Assembly: GCA_026898455.1 (NCBI GenBank)
Contig: JAPKLW010001283.1
Coordinates: forward strand, 51,504 to 115,503
DNA: 64,000 bases
Source of the DNA: Plectranthus barbatus
Lineage: Eukaryota; Streptophyta; Magnoliopsida; Lamiales; Lamiaceae
Direction: 5' to 3'
Shown: one piece after another, positions 42,111 through 54,340 of the stretch
Numbering within the stretch: the stretch's first letter is position 1
How the letters are laid out: the number at the start of each line of letters is the position of its first letter
Program-made: the position numbers and the translations under genes
Notes under the pieces: generated by a model
Told to the model about the DNA's origin: nothing
The model's input: only the letters and a program-made list of their open reading frames with translations
The model's database searches: none

Positions 42111-43556
42111 TGATATGTGCGTAAAATGACCTATATTTCGATGTGTGAACTTGCATGTTTGTGTCCATTTTACTCCCATATCTTATGTTTTTGTTGTTCT
42201 TTGGTTGTGTTTTCGTGTTTTTGTGTTTGGAATGGTGTAGGTTGAGTTTTGAGCATAAAATAGCATTTTCGGCGAAGTTTTGGAGGAAAGAGCTGTGAGG
42301 ATCAGGAACGACTCGGCCGGGCCAAAATGGCTCGACCCATCCTGAGCCAAATAGAGGTTCAGCTCGACCGATCCTAATTTGGCTTGACCCATCCTGGCAG
42401 AACAGAGAGCAGGCACGACCGATCCTGATTTGGCTCGGCCGATCCTGATTGGGCTGATTTGGCAGTTTCTCAATTTCAAGCCATCTCAGGCAATCATCTC
42501 TCATCCCGGGCGATCCAAAGCTCTGCCAACTCTTTATAAAAAGGGGAAATTTAGTTATTTTGGTAATTTTTGTCAAATCAAAAGGGAAATTACCTAAATT
42601 CTCTCTACGATTCCCTCTTCCTTTTCCTTCCAAACCTCACCCAAGGGTATCAAGGAGCTAATCCATCATCCTTGGAGAAGAATTGAAGATCCAAAGGGGT
42701 AGATCAAGACTAAGCGAATCCAATTGGGGAATATTTCATTTTCTACTTATCAATTGTAATGGATTTATTTCATTTCAACTTTGTATTGTTACAATTGAGA
42801 GGTATGTTGTTCTAATTCAATTTGGATGTTGATTTGAACGAGGATGTATGATGATTAGGTTTGATAATTGTTTGTTTACCTCCCTCTTTGTGTTTGAAGC
42901 ATGCTAGAGCTTGTTCCTATTCATCTAGATGTAGGTAAGAGCCAATCTAGGTAATAATTGACACAATCATTGCAGCCAATACGCGGATAGGCGTGTCGTG
43001 AATAACATGTCTTCATATGAATCTCGATCCAATCCCTGTGCGGAGGAAGAGCATAGGTCCATAATTTGCGAGCTTTTAGGAGTGAGTTAGGAACTTATAA
43101 CGTGATTGTTTGTAGTTTCTAGCATCATCAACGACCAATTCGTTGTGACAAGGGATTGGCTATATTAGAGCGAATTGATCATCCATCTAGGGATTAAAAT
43201 GTGTTTACATTAATGATTAACCTAATTTGATTACATCCACGTTTATTTCAACATCATATCTACCTCATTTGAGTATTTGTTTGTCTTGGTTTACCAAAGT
43301 GTGGAGAGAATTGATTTGATTGATTGAGATTGAATGTTGATTTTTGGTTTAATTCATTGCTTGTTATATGTTGTGAGCATAGGTTTAAATTGATTGCCTA
43401 GATTGATAGAAATTACTCAACGATTTTATTTTGCCTAGCTATTAGACTTTGCAATAATATTCCGGTAATCTAGCAGGCGAAGGGAAGATGGACCTGGATT
43501 GATAATTAAACCTTGTGTGTGCATTGAGAATTTGTATGAGTTTTTATTGTGCATCA
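42111..43556 (+). repeat. Element G 3' LTR
   Basis: 1446 bp, close to the 5' LTR; the motif cluster is slightly longer (about 42305-42520), with an extra CGGCCGATCC copy. TATA element TTTATAAA lies at 42533-42540. Confidence 0.93.
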
Positions 43557-44300
43557 GTGTTGATGAGAATGGATGAATCCATGGTCTCTTTGAATACGTG
43601 CACAAAGGTGATATTAAGATGCCTTTACTAGAATACATTCAAAAGGTTCTGGAACTTGCACGTATTTTGGAATAGAAGATGTTGTCAACAAACAAAGCTT
43701 GTGTGGAAAAGTTTGAACCAATGAATCCATTTGGGGAGAATGGAGATAGTTTTCAAAGGAACATTCCATGTAAGAATAAGGATCAGGATGTTTCTTGATT
43801 GCTTATAAAATTGGTGGTGTGGAAATTAAATAAAATCTTTATGTAATTCCAGTGAAAGTGTGAATGTGATGTCATGGGCTCTTTTCAAGAAGTTAGGGAT
43901 TGGAGTGTTGAAACCAACTAACTATGTCCTACAAATGACTATCCGTTCTTTCTCTTGCCCAATGGGGTTGTGGAAGATTTTTTCGTTGAAGTCTTAGAAT
44001 TCATATTCCAAGGGGTTTTATAGTTGTTGACATTGATTATAGTAGTGATGTGCACTTCATGTGGTGAGTAACCTTGATGAGGTGATTGAAGAGTCTCTCA
44101 TAGTCGGGACTCTGTTAGACGGTGTTTTGGTTAGTTTATTCATGGAGAGAGGATTGCAAGAATAATTAGAGGATTCACATCTAGTTAATGGAAGCATGGA
44201 AGGATTGTTGGACAACAAGTTGCTTTCAAAAGAGTCGCTCTAAAGGGGATAAGGTATGTCTAAGTCTTTCAAGATTTTTGACAATGGTTGATACTTGAGA
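43557..44300 (+). pseudogene. Element I gag-protease tail, heavily decayed
   Basis: Pieces such as YIQKVLELARILE, NKACVEKFEPMNPFGENG, MSWALFKKLGIGVLKPTNYV and VEVLEFIFQGVL read in changing frames and parallel the protease end of F (GELKPTSHVLQMA, VEVLSFTFLGDF). The active-site aspartate region is not recoverable by eye. Confidence 0.65.
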
Positions 44301-45922
44301 GGTACGTTCATTGAGCTACCAACATTAACTGAAGTGCATGTTAGGAGGCAACCCAATTCTTTTACTTTGTTGCTTATTTTTTGCAAAGTTGTAGATTTAA
44401 TTCGTGCTAGTGTATTTGCTATTAGTTGTTTTGGTTTCTTGCAATTTAAATTTATGTTATGATTGAAGTTCTAGTGAGGATTGTGTTTGGTAGTTGATTT
44501 AGAGTAAGGAGTTGAGTAGTTGCTATAACTTGTTAGATTTGATGAAATATAGGGATAAATTGTAATATTAGGATGCATTTTCGCAGGATTTACCAATGGT
44601 GAAGGATCATTACATGGAATAGGTGTTCATTTCACATGAAATGTCTCCATTTCTATCGAAATGCATTGGAGAAGAGCACATATCACAGACATATTTCACT
44701 TTAAATGATCAAGATTTCAACTGAAATGGAGGATTTCGCTCGAAATACTTCAAGGGAAAAGTGGCATTTTGGTCTAAATGGACCGTTAATTAGGACTACC
44801 ATTCAGAGGCCGATTTTGATTGAAATGGGGTGCATTTCGGTCAAAATTGTGTGCAATTTAACATTGTGGTGTATGATTGATATTTGTGAGGATTTGGATA
44901 GATTGTCGTGTATGTTTGATGGATGTGATTTTTGTGTAATGTTTGGTTTGACTGATGTTATGGATATTGTGGATTTTCAATGTTTTATTCTCTGGTTTGT
45001 TGTTGATTTGATAGAGGTGTTGATGTTTGGGATTTTAACATCTGTTTTGTCTTTGTTTTGATGTGAGCTGGTTGAGATGTGAGGTGATATTTCTTGTGAA
45101 TGAATGATACATGATTGGAGGATGATTAGTAGACTCTTGAGTTAATAGTGTGTTGATTGAAGCATGTTCAAATAAAGTCGGTAGTAGCGGTCTGTTCAAG
45201 TGGGTGCCGATGGGTAACACTTTCTATCTCTTACTTCACGCAATTTTTGTGCATTATATAGTAGTTAAAATTTGTGTTAGGATTTCTTGTTGCTTGCTTG
45301 TGTGTGCCGAACTTGTACCTACGATTTAATCTTGATGAGCAACACGTGGAGTTTGAACTTTACTTGAGCTTATGATAGGGTGAAATTAAGAAAAATAAGC
45401 ACATACAAAAATAAATGAGGAAGAAATGAATGCAATATGTTTTGTGAAAAGAAAAGGACAAAAAAAAGGAATGAAAAAGAAAGTTGAATACCTTGGGGAT
45501 CGGTTGAATGAAGTTCAAATGTCGGGAATATGGGTAATGAAAGAAGGTTAGTCGCTTAGCCCAAAATGACCCACCATTTAGTCAACCATGTCATAACAAA
45601 AAATAAAGATCTTTCTGATCTTAGGATGAAGTTTCTTGCAAACAAGTTTGAAATAGGATGCAAGTTTATAGGAGTGGAATTTGATATCTTGTTCATGAGT
45701 GTTTTGTCCCTAAACACGTAAGGGAGTGTTGTTCATTTGTTTATCACTTGTTGTGAGGTTTTAATCTATTGCATTAACCATTGCACAAATAAAAGTGATA
45801 ATTTCGTTTGATTGAAACATATCGAGATCGATATGAAAAGTTGTGAGGCATTGGACCAAGTGAAGTGAAATCTTCATTTTATTTTTATTGAGAATAATCA
45901 AATGTGTATGTTTTGGGGATTA
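44301..45922 (+). other. Element I box, motif region, spacer and polypurine tract
   Basis: The conserved box is at 44301-44356 (TTGAGCTACCAACATTAAC, then GTGCATGTTAGGAGGCAACC). The family motif follows at 44628-44850: CATTTCA/TGAAATG at 44628-44643, CATTTC/GAAATG at 44648-44663, ATTTCA/TGAAAT at 44713-44726 and ATTTCGCTCGAAAT at 44733-44746. A 118-codon open frame at 44705-45061 spans the motifs and has no recognisable domain. An A-rich tract lies at 45390-45485. Polypurine tract GTTTTGGGGAT is at about 45910-45920. Confidence 0.7.
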
Positions 45923-47818
45923 TGATATGTGTGTGAAATGTACATGTACCGAGTGCTTGATTGTTGCATTTTTAGTCCATTTTGCATGGATTTCACCCAC
46001 ATATAATGTATTGTTTAAATTTAACTTCACTTGGTCCATATTAGTGTTTGGAGTTGTGTAGATAAGAAAGGAAGCAAAAATTTACAAGTTTGAGCTAAAT
46101 CTTGGTATTTTTCAAACAAAATGGGAAATCATGAAGGATATCGCTTCGAATGAGGTGTTACAGACCAAAGGCGAGATGGAGGAGAATTTGGGATGAAATT
46201 ATTTGAATTTCGACCGAAATGTAGCTTGGCCAATGGCTTAAGAAAAATTATTCTGGACAAAGCTTCATTTTGAACGGAATCATGTGAGATTTTCATAAAC
46301 GGATAGAGGTGAAATTCGGGCAAAGTATCTGCAGTGTAAATGGCCATTTCGCACAAAATTTGGGATCTGAAACTTAATATAATAGGGTGGAAAAATAAAT
46401 AAATTTGACTTTTTGGCATTTATTCATCACCATCACTGAAGTAGCCACTCAGATCGAGATTTGGGGCTAAATTCAAGGCCAAATCCACCTCAATTAGAGG
46501 AAGAATGAGTGAAATTGAAGGTCAAGAGGCTATGAGGCACAATTGAGAGATCAATCTTCCTAATCCTATATTTTTTTAATAAATTCTACATCTTTTGTAA
46601 TTATGTTTGTACAAGGCCAAGGTATGCGTAGCTAAACTTTGGAGAGATTTAGGATTGATGAGTGTAATGGATTGTTGTTTTGATGATTGAAATTTCTACT
46701 CACTTTTTAGTGTGTTTTCATTAATTTTAGGTTAATTACATATTAAGCATGTTGGTTAATTTCATGCACGAATGGTCATACATGTCTAGTTTGACTATGG
46801 GGAAAAGAACTTTTCATGTATGTTGTTAATTCATGTGCCTTTCAGAGTTATCTAGGTTAGGATAAAGTTACAAAATGGTTAACAGATATGATAACATGGT
46901 ATATAGCTGCAGCGAAATAAAATATTTTAGATAACCCGATTCTTTTCAATAAAACTCCGTTTTTATTTGTGTGTGGCATAGCTTTCATATTTAAAATGTA
47001 TGTTTTTAGCCATGTCTCCACGGGGTACATTTGTACTCAGCCCCTCGCATTATTTCTAAAATGCACAGGTTAGCAGCGAGGATGGATATGCGGCAGTGTA
47101 AAGATGAGAAATCATCAGACCAAGAACAAATCATAAGATATGCATCTTCATATGCATATCTCCACTGCGTAATACTCCGCTGCTTTGTACCTCTGACTTC
47201 TTTTCCTTCCCCTGTTCTGTAACAAGTCTGAGATATCAAATTCCTATCTGTTTTGCTTATGTTCTGCTGCACAACAAATCTTTTGTTGTTGCATCCTTTT
47301 ATGAAAACGAATTTTGATAAATGTTTTGCAAGTTTTTATACTTGTTATTTTGGTATAAATCTTCCACTATTTTGAAAATGTTTTAAAAGTCGTACCACAC
47401 CACTGTAGCACAGCCCAAAGTCCAGGAAGGCGAGTTGGGGGCGTTACAGATAACGTGAAGATTGAATAATTAGGTAATCTTTGGCTTTCTCACTGGTGCT
47501 AAGGGGGTTAGCTAGTGTAGGTTGAATTGATCAACACATCTAATATATTGAGGTGCATGAGTCTATTCTAGAGTGTGTTACCTCATTTATCCTAAATCCT
47601 CATTTTTCTCTACTTGTTTCTATCTCGGTTGTTTGATGCTTGAAGTTGTTTGCCTTGTGAGAGTGGTTGGATTGTTTGTTGTTTAATCGTAATTGTTGTT
47701 TTGATTGTGGTTTCTCTTCTGGCTTTCGAGTTACTCATTTGTCGAGATTTTTATTTTGATTGAGATTGCTTTAAGTTATTTCCTAGTTAGTCAAGCTATC
47801 CCTTTTTGTATTTCACTT
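45923..47818 (+). repeat. Element I 3' LTR, left part
   Basis: It starts TGATATGTGTGTGAAATG and holds the motif in U3: ATTTCGACCGAAAT at 46207-46220 plus decayed copies near 46265, 46312 and 46345. It is interrupted by the segment at 46896-47448 and by C at 47819, and resumes at 63766. Confidence 0.8.
46896..47448 (-). mobile_element. 553-bp insertion, probable solo LTR (TGTAACGCCCCC type)
   Basis: Flanked by the direct repeat GATAAC (46890-46895 and 47449-47454). On the minus strand it starts TGTAACGCCCCCAACTCG, a start typical of some plant gypsy LTRs, and ends CTATATACCAT. The 6-bp repeat and final T do not fit an LTR perfectly, so another element class is possible. Confidence 0.5.
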
Positions 47819-49404
47819 TGTTGGTCCCCGATCAGATTCTTTATATTTACAGCGGAAAATTAAACAAGTCTTGCAATTATCTTGCTAAGGTCGTGACTTA
47901 GCAAGTGTTTATGAAATGTATTTAAGCTCAAATAATACTTTGATTCACTTCAAGTTGTACGGCAACACTTGATGTGTTGTGTTTCAAAATAAGCAATAAG
48001 AGTAAATAGTAAAATTACACAAAATTTATTGTGGTTCGAACAACTGTTCTACGTCCACTCTTCAGTCCACTTGATTTGAAATTCACTAAGATCGATTACA
48101 AAGGTCAGGCTTGATCTCTAACTGTGAACATCTCCTCCGTCTGATCACCCCGCACCTTAAGCACCTCGGTGTTGGGATATGTATACTGAAAAGCATAATT
48201 GATCAAGCGTTTGTATACTGGTTTTCATTATGTTGATACATTAAACAAATCTCGCTATCTGATAATGTGNNNNNNNNNNGAATTGAGTAACAACTCGTGT
48301 TGTTAATCGTAGACTCAAACCCTACACTCGGTCGTTAATCTTCTACTCAGCACTCCTTAGAGTGAGGACACACCTCTCTTCTACTTAGACGTTGAACTGG
48401 GTGTTTTATAGTTCTTCCCGGAACCTTCTTTCTCTTCTGGTAGTAGCGCGTAATAATCACTCTTGCAGATCAAGGTTATTGCTAGACTCTTTCTATGATA
48501 GAAAAAATCCCAAGGATAACCTTAAAAGCGAGCATTTAAGTTCTCGAGATAAACTCGGAAGCCTTTACAAAGCCTCGACCAATATATGATCGGATTTGGA
48601 ATTCAGTAGTCAGTAGGAGAGATCTCGCGTAAGCTTATGAATATTTGAATTTTTGCTAAGCTTCTTGTGCTTCTGCGAAATTTCCTATTTATAGACAAAG
48701 ATTCAAACATCTCGTTTGAATTTTATCCCTTAGACACTAAATGTCTGCTCGCCAATCTCTGTTCTCCTTTTTCTGAAAAATGTAGAGACTCTTCAAATCT
48801 CCTTCGTATCTAATTGGCTCTTTTCGTTCGTTAGCTGACTTGTTAGAACGGAACTTTTAGTTGAGTTTGGAGATCTTCTTTTGTCTCTGATTGTTCTAAT
48901 CTTCGATTTCAGAGATTCCTTAATTTTAAAGAATCAAGGATCCTTTCTCTTTTACGGGTTTTTATTCATATTGTTGACTACTATAGGTTGCTTGCTGGGT
49001 AGATATTCGTTTGCGGGGATCTCAGCAGTCCTGCTAAGATTCAGCAATCCGCTTGCTTCAATCCTTCAACAATCTTGATGTATTCATTGAGTGCTTCCAG
49101 TCATCTTCGTAGGTTTGCTAGCCTTTTGATACTTCATTGTTTGCTAGTCACCTTAGCAATCTTTATATTTGCTGAGTCCTTCAGCAATCTCTTCTCTCAT
49201 TGCTCGAGTCTTCTAGCTTTGCTGACTCCTTTAACAAACTTCAGCGAGTTCTTCTAGCTCTATTACAACTCGAATAGGATTATCCTATACAGGACTTTTA
49301 CAATTTTGACACTTTCTAAGTTTCTAGAAACTACATATGCGAGCTTTGATGCACCAAAACTATAATAAATACAAATAAGAGCAAAGGGTACAATATTCCT
49401 AATA
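47819..49404 (-). repeat. Element C 3' LTR with motif hairpins
   Basis: About 1424 bp without the D insert. TATA box CTATAAATAG lies at 48685-48694 (minus). In U3 hairpins occur at 49019-49040 (arms ATCTCAGCA/TGCTAAGAT, one mismatch), 49141-49159 (TTGCTA/TAGCAA) and 49169-49187 (TTGCTGA/TCAGCAA). Near the far end arms CTTGCTAAG/CTTAGCAAG pair at 47881-47905. Confidence 0.9.
48170..48326 (+). mobile_element. Family D LTR in the C LTR, collapsed across an assembly gap
   Basis: It runs TGTTGGGATATG to AAACCCTACA with duplication CTCGG (48165-48169, 48327-48331). The matching unoccupied site is visible in the other C LTR near 62782. A run of 10 N at 48270-48279 replaces what should be roughly 1.2 kb. 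Confidence 0.92.
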
Positions 49405-49897
49405 ATTTCCTCCTTCTTGGTGTGATCAATGCCCTAACTCTTAACTTACTGATCACGGGAAAGCTAATTACTGAGGTTACAAGATGTTCCAAGCCATTCT
49501 AACTCAGCATTTAAACTCCCTTAGAGTCAGCATCATTTAAACTTGTTCCCCCTCAAAATAAGAAGGGTATTGCTCGATGTAAGAATTTACCCAAGTGAAT
49601 AGCTTTAAAAAATTTGCTGGAAATTCAGCAGGAAAATAAGCACCAAGTAACATTCACGGATAATATAGAGCAATACTACGAAACATATCGCATACATTCA
49701 AATAGTCCAAGTAATTTTCTGATTACACAGAATGTGTAAGTTCAACTATAGCAAATAAATTCAGATTTGGACAATGAGGTGTTGTCATCAACTTGGGTTA
49801 GTTTCCATTATAATGTAGCAGTGAAATACATGAAAAACAAAGCCCAAATTTAAAACTTACAAAATAACTTAGAGGTAAGAGAAATTACTTCTTAGTT
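49405..49897 (-). other. Element C polypurine tract and 3' spacer
   Basis: The minus strand reads CCAAGAAGGAGGAAAT against the LTR (49405-49420). The remaining ~480 bp are AT-rich with no feature seen. Confidence 0.8.
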
Positions 49898-52800
49898 ATG
49901 GAGGAGTCGGAATTAGCATCTTTGTCACTAAGAGAGTTGGTGGCCTTCTTCAACTTTTTGAACATCTTCATAGTGAACTTCATGAAATTGTCCACCGAGG
50001 CTTCTCACTTTTCTCTCATGATTCATTCCCTTTCCTCCTTCTTCTTCTGCTCTTTCTTCTCTTCTTCCTCTTGTTGTCTCCTCAGATCTTCTTCCATCTT
50101 TCTTTGACCTTCGAGGCGACGTCTTCTTTTTTTCTTCCTTCTGCCGCTCTGCCTCTTATGTTATCCTTCTCTCTTCCCCCTCTTTGATCGCAGCCAAAAG
50201 GTCAGTAGAGAAAGATTCAAAGTCATCTTTTAGATCCTTGCAGAGCTCTTCCTTAGCTTGGGCAACATGTTCTACTACTTGAACTTTCACCTTCGTTTCC
50301 ACTCTTGCCCCTACTTTGGCTTCTATCACAACATTGATGTACCTCTGGATGTCTCTGTGATAGGTACTTGAGTTCAAGGGCTCGACATTCATGATCGGAG
50401 ATCCTTGAGATGTCACCATCTGGCCAGATGTAGCAGGGACAGTAGTAGACATGACCAATGCCTGAGATGGTTAGATAGTCGAATCAACAGTTTCGTCTTC
50501 TGAGAAGGATTATTAGCCAAAGTGATGAGTATCCTCTCCTTGAATTCCTTCATCTTTCGCTGATCCTCTGCGCTCTTTCTTTCAGCTTTCTCCTTAGCTA
50601 ACTTAGCTTGCAACTCAGCAGCTGCAACCATCTGCTTCCTTGTTGTAGGAGATTTAAACAACATTGCAGATGGGATGATTCATCAATGGCATAGTCAGAT
50701 GCACACAAAGATTGATCTTCAGCAATAGATCGGTGTGCTTATATCTTTCTGAGCCTAGCAACTACTTGCTTCTTAGTACATTGTCGTTTGGACATCTGAT
50801 CCATCCAATCATCTGCCCAATCCTCCTCACTTCTCTAATAATTTAGACCCATCCTAGCCATCATTATCGCACCGTCTTCATAATGTATTTAATGGGTGGC
50901 ATAGTCATAGAATCTCCACCTCTTGAACTCTATCTTTAACCAATCAAGATCAGAAGACTCATCAACGAATTCAGGAGCATAGGTGGTCTTAATCTCTTCA
51001 GCAATTTGAACTTCAATAGAAATACAGATTTCTTTAGCCCAATGAATGAGATCTTCATTCTTTTCATCTTTGACCATAACAGGTGGACACCATTTGGCAA
51101 TCCGCTTTGCCTTGTATCTGCTATCGGGTCGGCCCTCCATCGGTACTCTTAATGTTTCTGCTTTGAAAATAGATTCTCCTCCGGCAAGCATCAAAACTCC
51201 TTTCCGCGCTTGCATTCATTTTCACTTCTTCCTTATCACTGCGGATGGAGCTAAATGATATACCTGATACTTCAGGAGGGGTGGGAACATGTATGCGACT
51301 TTGCCAGATGGAGTCGATGGTGTTATTGAGCAGGGTTGAGTGATTTTTTGCCTCATTCCATTTTGGAATTGTTCAAGGATCAATTCCTAAGGCTCGGAGA
51401 TACTTTTCATTCTTTTCTTTCATGCTATTATTAAGACCAGCTTCTAGTCTCGCTCTGGTCTCAGCATCAAGCATGGTAGCGGTTTCCTTCATAGTGACTT
51501 CTTTGTTGGCAGCCTCCTTCTCACCATCTTCGTTCTCAGCAGTCTCATTCCCTGCTGACTGTCTATGTTGCTGCTCAGTTGTCTATGTAGCTACCTCAAC
51601 ATTCGCTCCGACCTCTGCTATTATGTTCTCAAGGTCAGCATCTCCTAGTGCTACGGCCTTGGCTCCTTCTTCAACAAAGATTTGGTCTTCAGCCTGCACC
51701 AAATCATTTCTAACAATAACGTTAACAACATGGTTTCCTCCTTGCACAACCAGTTGTTCATCAACAATCACATTTTTAAAACATCACTGCTTCCTTCTTG
51801 CACCGCAGTCTGTTCATCCACAACTTTGTCTTTAGCAGTAATACTTCCTCCTTGCGCAGCAGTCTGCTTCTCAACATTTTGAACAATCAAATCAGCGTGA
51901 TGAGCTGGTTAACCTGTTTAGCAGCACTTCCTTCCTCTTGCGCGGAAGTCTGCTTGATTAAAAGACCGCCTGATCCACTTGTTATCACATCTTGAAGGTC
52001 ATCAAAGGCTCCTTCTTCATAGATCTTGTCGAAATCATCATCAGATAAGACATTTGGATTATCAACAACTTCTTCTGTATCATCAACCTTCTTCATGCCT
52101 TTGGCGATTTGTGCCTCCTCAGCAGCCTTCGAAGTAGGACCTACAGATTTAGCAGTGGTTTTCTTCCTAGCAGTACACTCCTCATGAGCGACTTTGACTT
52201 CCTCAAATCGATCATCCCTCTGCTGGAGCTTCTTCTCATGCATCTTCTTGTCAAAATCCTTCTGCTCCCTGGCTTTCTTCAATTCTTTCTCATGTTTGCT
52301 TTTCTTACGAGCCTCCTGCTCTTCAGAGGTGAAAATTCATCTCTTGGGATTCTTTGGAACAGATTTAACAGGAAGTATTTTGGGATTTGCCGCCACTCGG
52401 GTATAGAAGTGTTGTGTCAACAACTGTCATCTGAATCGGAACAATAAATCCCTGGAATGGATCATTCTTCCCTTCTTTCGTCCTTCCCCCTCAATGTCTG
52501 TTGTTTTCCTCTTTCTTGGCTGGGGGTTTATCAACGCTCTTTTCTTCTTTGTAATGGGCTTAAGGGTAGGATCCAGCTTAGTGATCTCCTGCAATCTTTC
52601 CATCTCCTTGAACAGATCAACCTGTTCGGCTTGCTTCTTTTCTGCTTCTATCTCCTTAGCAATCATGGGGATCGCAATCTGCAAGATCATTTCTCCGTTT
52701 TAAGGCTTTTCTTCATCGGAAACTGGATCATTGGGGTCCACATTGCTTTTACCCCTTGGAAACTTTGGTGTGGACATATCCTTCGGTGGTTGTTGCTTCT

Positions 52801-53598
52801 TGGTGGGTGGCACGTAATCACTGTATATCAAATCTTCTCCTAGGCAGCGCTTCTCCTTAGGTACGTATTTTTCAACAAAATGGCTTATCTCAGACCAAAA
52901 CTCACGTCCTGAGTGAACAGATGAGTTGTCTTCATGTTGATGTTCTTGTACGCATGTGCTAGCCACTTGGTGAAGATGAAGTTCGCCCAATTCCCTTGAG
53001 TTTGATCTTCAATCGCCATCATCACGGCAAACTTCTTTGCACTTAACTTCGAGAGGGAGTCTGCTTTACAAACCAACATCCTAATAACCATAATGGCCAA
53101 ATCTTTCATCCGTATATCCAAATATCTCAGAGGTGCACACACTTTCCAATCTTTGGTAAGGGTCTGCGTCTTCCATTTGAGCCATCTTATTTTCATTTCT
53201 TTAGTATCTCCCACTTTGTAAGATTCAACATCCGGGCCATGTAATCTCAGACCATATCTTTGAGATAAAACTTTTGGTCTCACCACAATCTTTGTGCCTA
53301 GCACGCTAGTAGTGAAATACTTGTTGTGTTTGTCAATCACGGCCCTGGCGAAGAACTCTGCTACTAGATGTGGCTGGAACTTGATGGGTTCCACCGTCAT
53401 GTACTTTAGCAGACCTTTGTGTTCCAGCTTCTCAATGAGCCATGTGCCATAGTGCTTTCTGAACAAAGGCTCATATAGGATCTTATCTTTCTGCACTTTA
53501 GCCGCCCTTCGTTGTTCGATGGTGAGTTCTCCCTTCTTTTTCCCCTGAGCAATGGAGACCATCTGCCCATGCCCTATTGACTCATCAATTTGCTCCAT
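49898..53598 (-). pseudogene. Element C post-pol ORF, long charged protein, decayed
   Basis: From ATG 53598 (MEQIDESIGHGQMVSIAQGK) 237 codons are open to 52885 and encode a domain like that of the B ORF: GTWLIEKLEHKGLLKYMTVE, FQPHLVAEFFARAVID, TSVLGTKIVVRPKVLSQRYG. Further pieces follow with frame changes: 52700-52990 (KYVPKEKRCLGEDLIYSDY), 52427-52690, 51887-52282 (KKAREQKDFDKKMHEKKLQQ, coiled), 51583-51771, 50889-51215, 50413-50664 (lysine/glutamate-rich coil) and 50156-50458. Intact length would be near 1,200 residues. No membrane segment is visible. Function unknown; the domain is at the N-terminal side, whereas in B it is at the C-terminal side. Confidence 0.75.
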
Positions 53599-54060
53599 TT
53601 TGAAAATGCCTATGAAAGTAGGCTGAAATTGTTCTGGTTCTCCAGGAATGTTTGGCCATTATAGATTTCCCTGAACTTGGAGAAGAAAGTAGAGACTCGA
53701 AGAAAATTATTAGTCAGGAATGTAAAGAGCAAATAGAGTTAGAAATTCCCAAACCAACGTCCTTTATCCAAGTTGAAACAATGAACTTGAATGGATAGTT
53801 GGATCATTTCTTCAATCCTGAACAGATCTACGGTTGGGAAGTTGAGTGACGGTTCACCTTTCGTCCCACGATGATGAAAGCTTGCGCGTGGCTAACGTGG
53901 CAATCAGTCATTTGTCGTCGCTCTGTGTAGTAGTCACTCATCCAATTAATGTAGCGTATAACACCTACTTCCATCGATTGGATACCCCCGCCTTTCGAGA
54001 TATTTGAAATTAGTCTCTCGATTTGATCTACTGAACATATTCTGCAAACAAAGAGCATAT
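53599..54060 (-). other. Spacer upstream of the C ORF
   Basis: A 76-codon minus-strand open frame (53828-54058) opens MLFVCRICSVDQIERLISN; it matches nothing I know and may be chance. No clear promoter element is seen. Confidence 0.4.
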
Positions 54061-54340
54061 TGCTGAGAACTTGGACTCAACAATCGTCGGGAATCTGCTG
54101 AGAGCTTTGACTCAGCAGCAATCGGGGATGCGTTGATAGCTTGAGCTTAATAAACAGCGGAAAGTAGTTGAGAGCTTAGTCTCAGCAACCAACAAGAATC
54201 TACTGAGAGCTTGGACTCAGTAGCTAACGATAATCTGCTCGGAGTTTTTACTTAGCAGATAACGTGAATCTGCTGAGAGCTTAGACTCAGAAAATAGCAG
54301 AGCCTTTACTGGACATTTGAACACAGCAACCATCAAGTAC
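54061..54340. repeat. 35-bp tandem hairpin array of element C
   Basis: Eight units start at 54061, 54096, 54131, 54165, 54201, 54236, 54271 and 54305 (34-36 bp each). The typical unit is TGCTGAG, AGCTTGGA, CTCAGCA and a 13-base spacer ending GAATC. The unit at 54201 has TACTGAG/CTCAGTA, a paired change that keeps the stem. Others are partly decayed. The period equals that of the U3 array in element A. Confidence 0.9.

Larger units (their letters stand above)
37465..43556 (+). mobile_element. Element G: short non-autonomous Athila-like element of the F family
   Basis: LTRs 37465-38874 and 42111-43556 match those of F, with flanks GTGTC/GTGTT (four of five). The 3.2-kb interior holds a primer site, one gag-like ORF with a single stop, the conserved box, hairpin with internal polypurine tract, a long spacer and the terminal tract. 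No protease, reverse transcriptase, integrase or second ORF is visible. It resembles the gag-only terminal-repeat elements described in plants. Confidence 0.9.

Noticed and set aside
44705..45061. 118-codon open frame in element I
   Set aside because: It overlaps the repeated ATTTCG motifs, has biased hydrophobic content and no recognisable domain; kept only as a remark.
54061..54340. Regular 35-bp repeats looking like a CRISPR array
   Set aside because: Units are directly adjacent, each is a hairpin, there are no unique spacers or cas genes, and the array lies in a plant retrotransposon.
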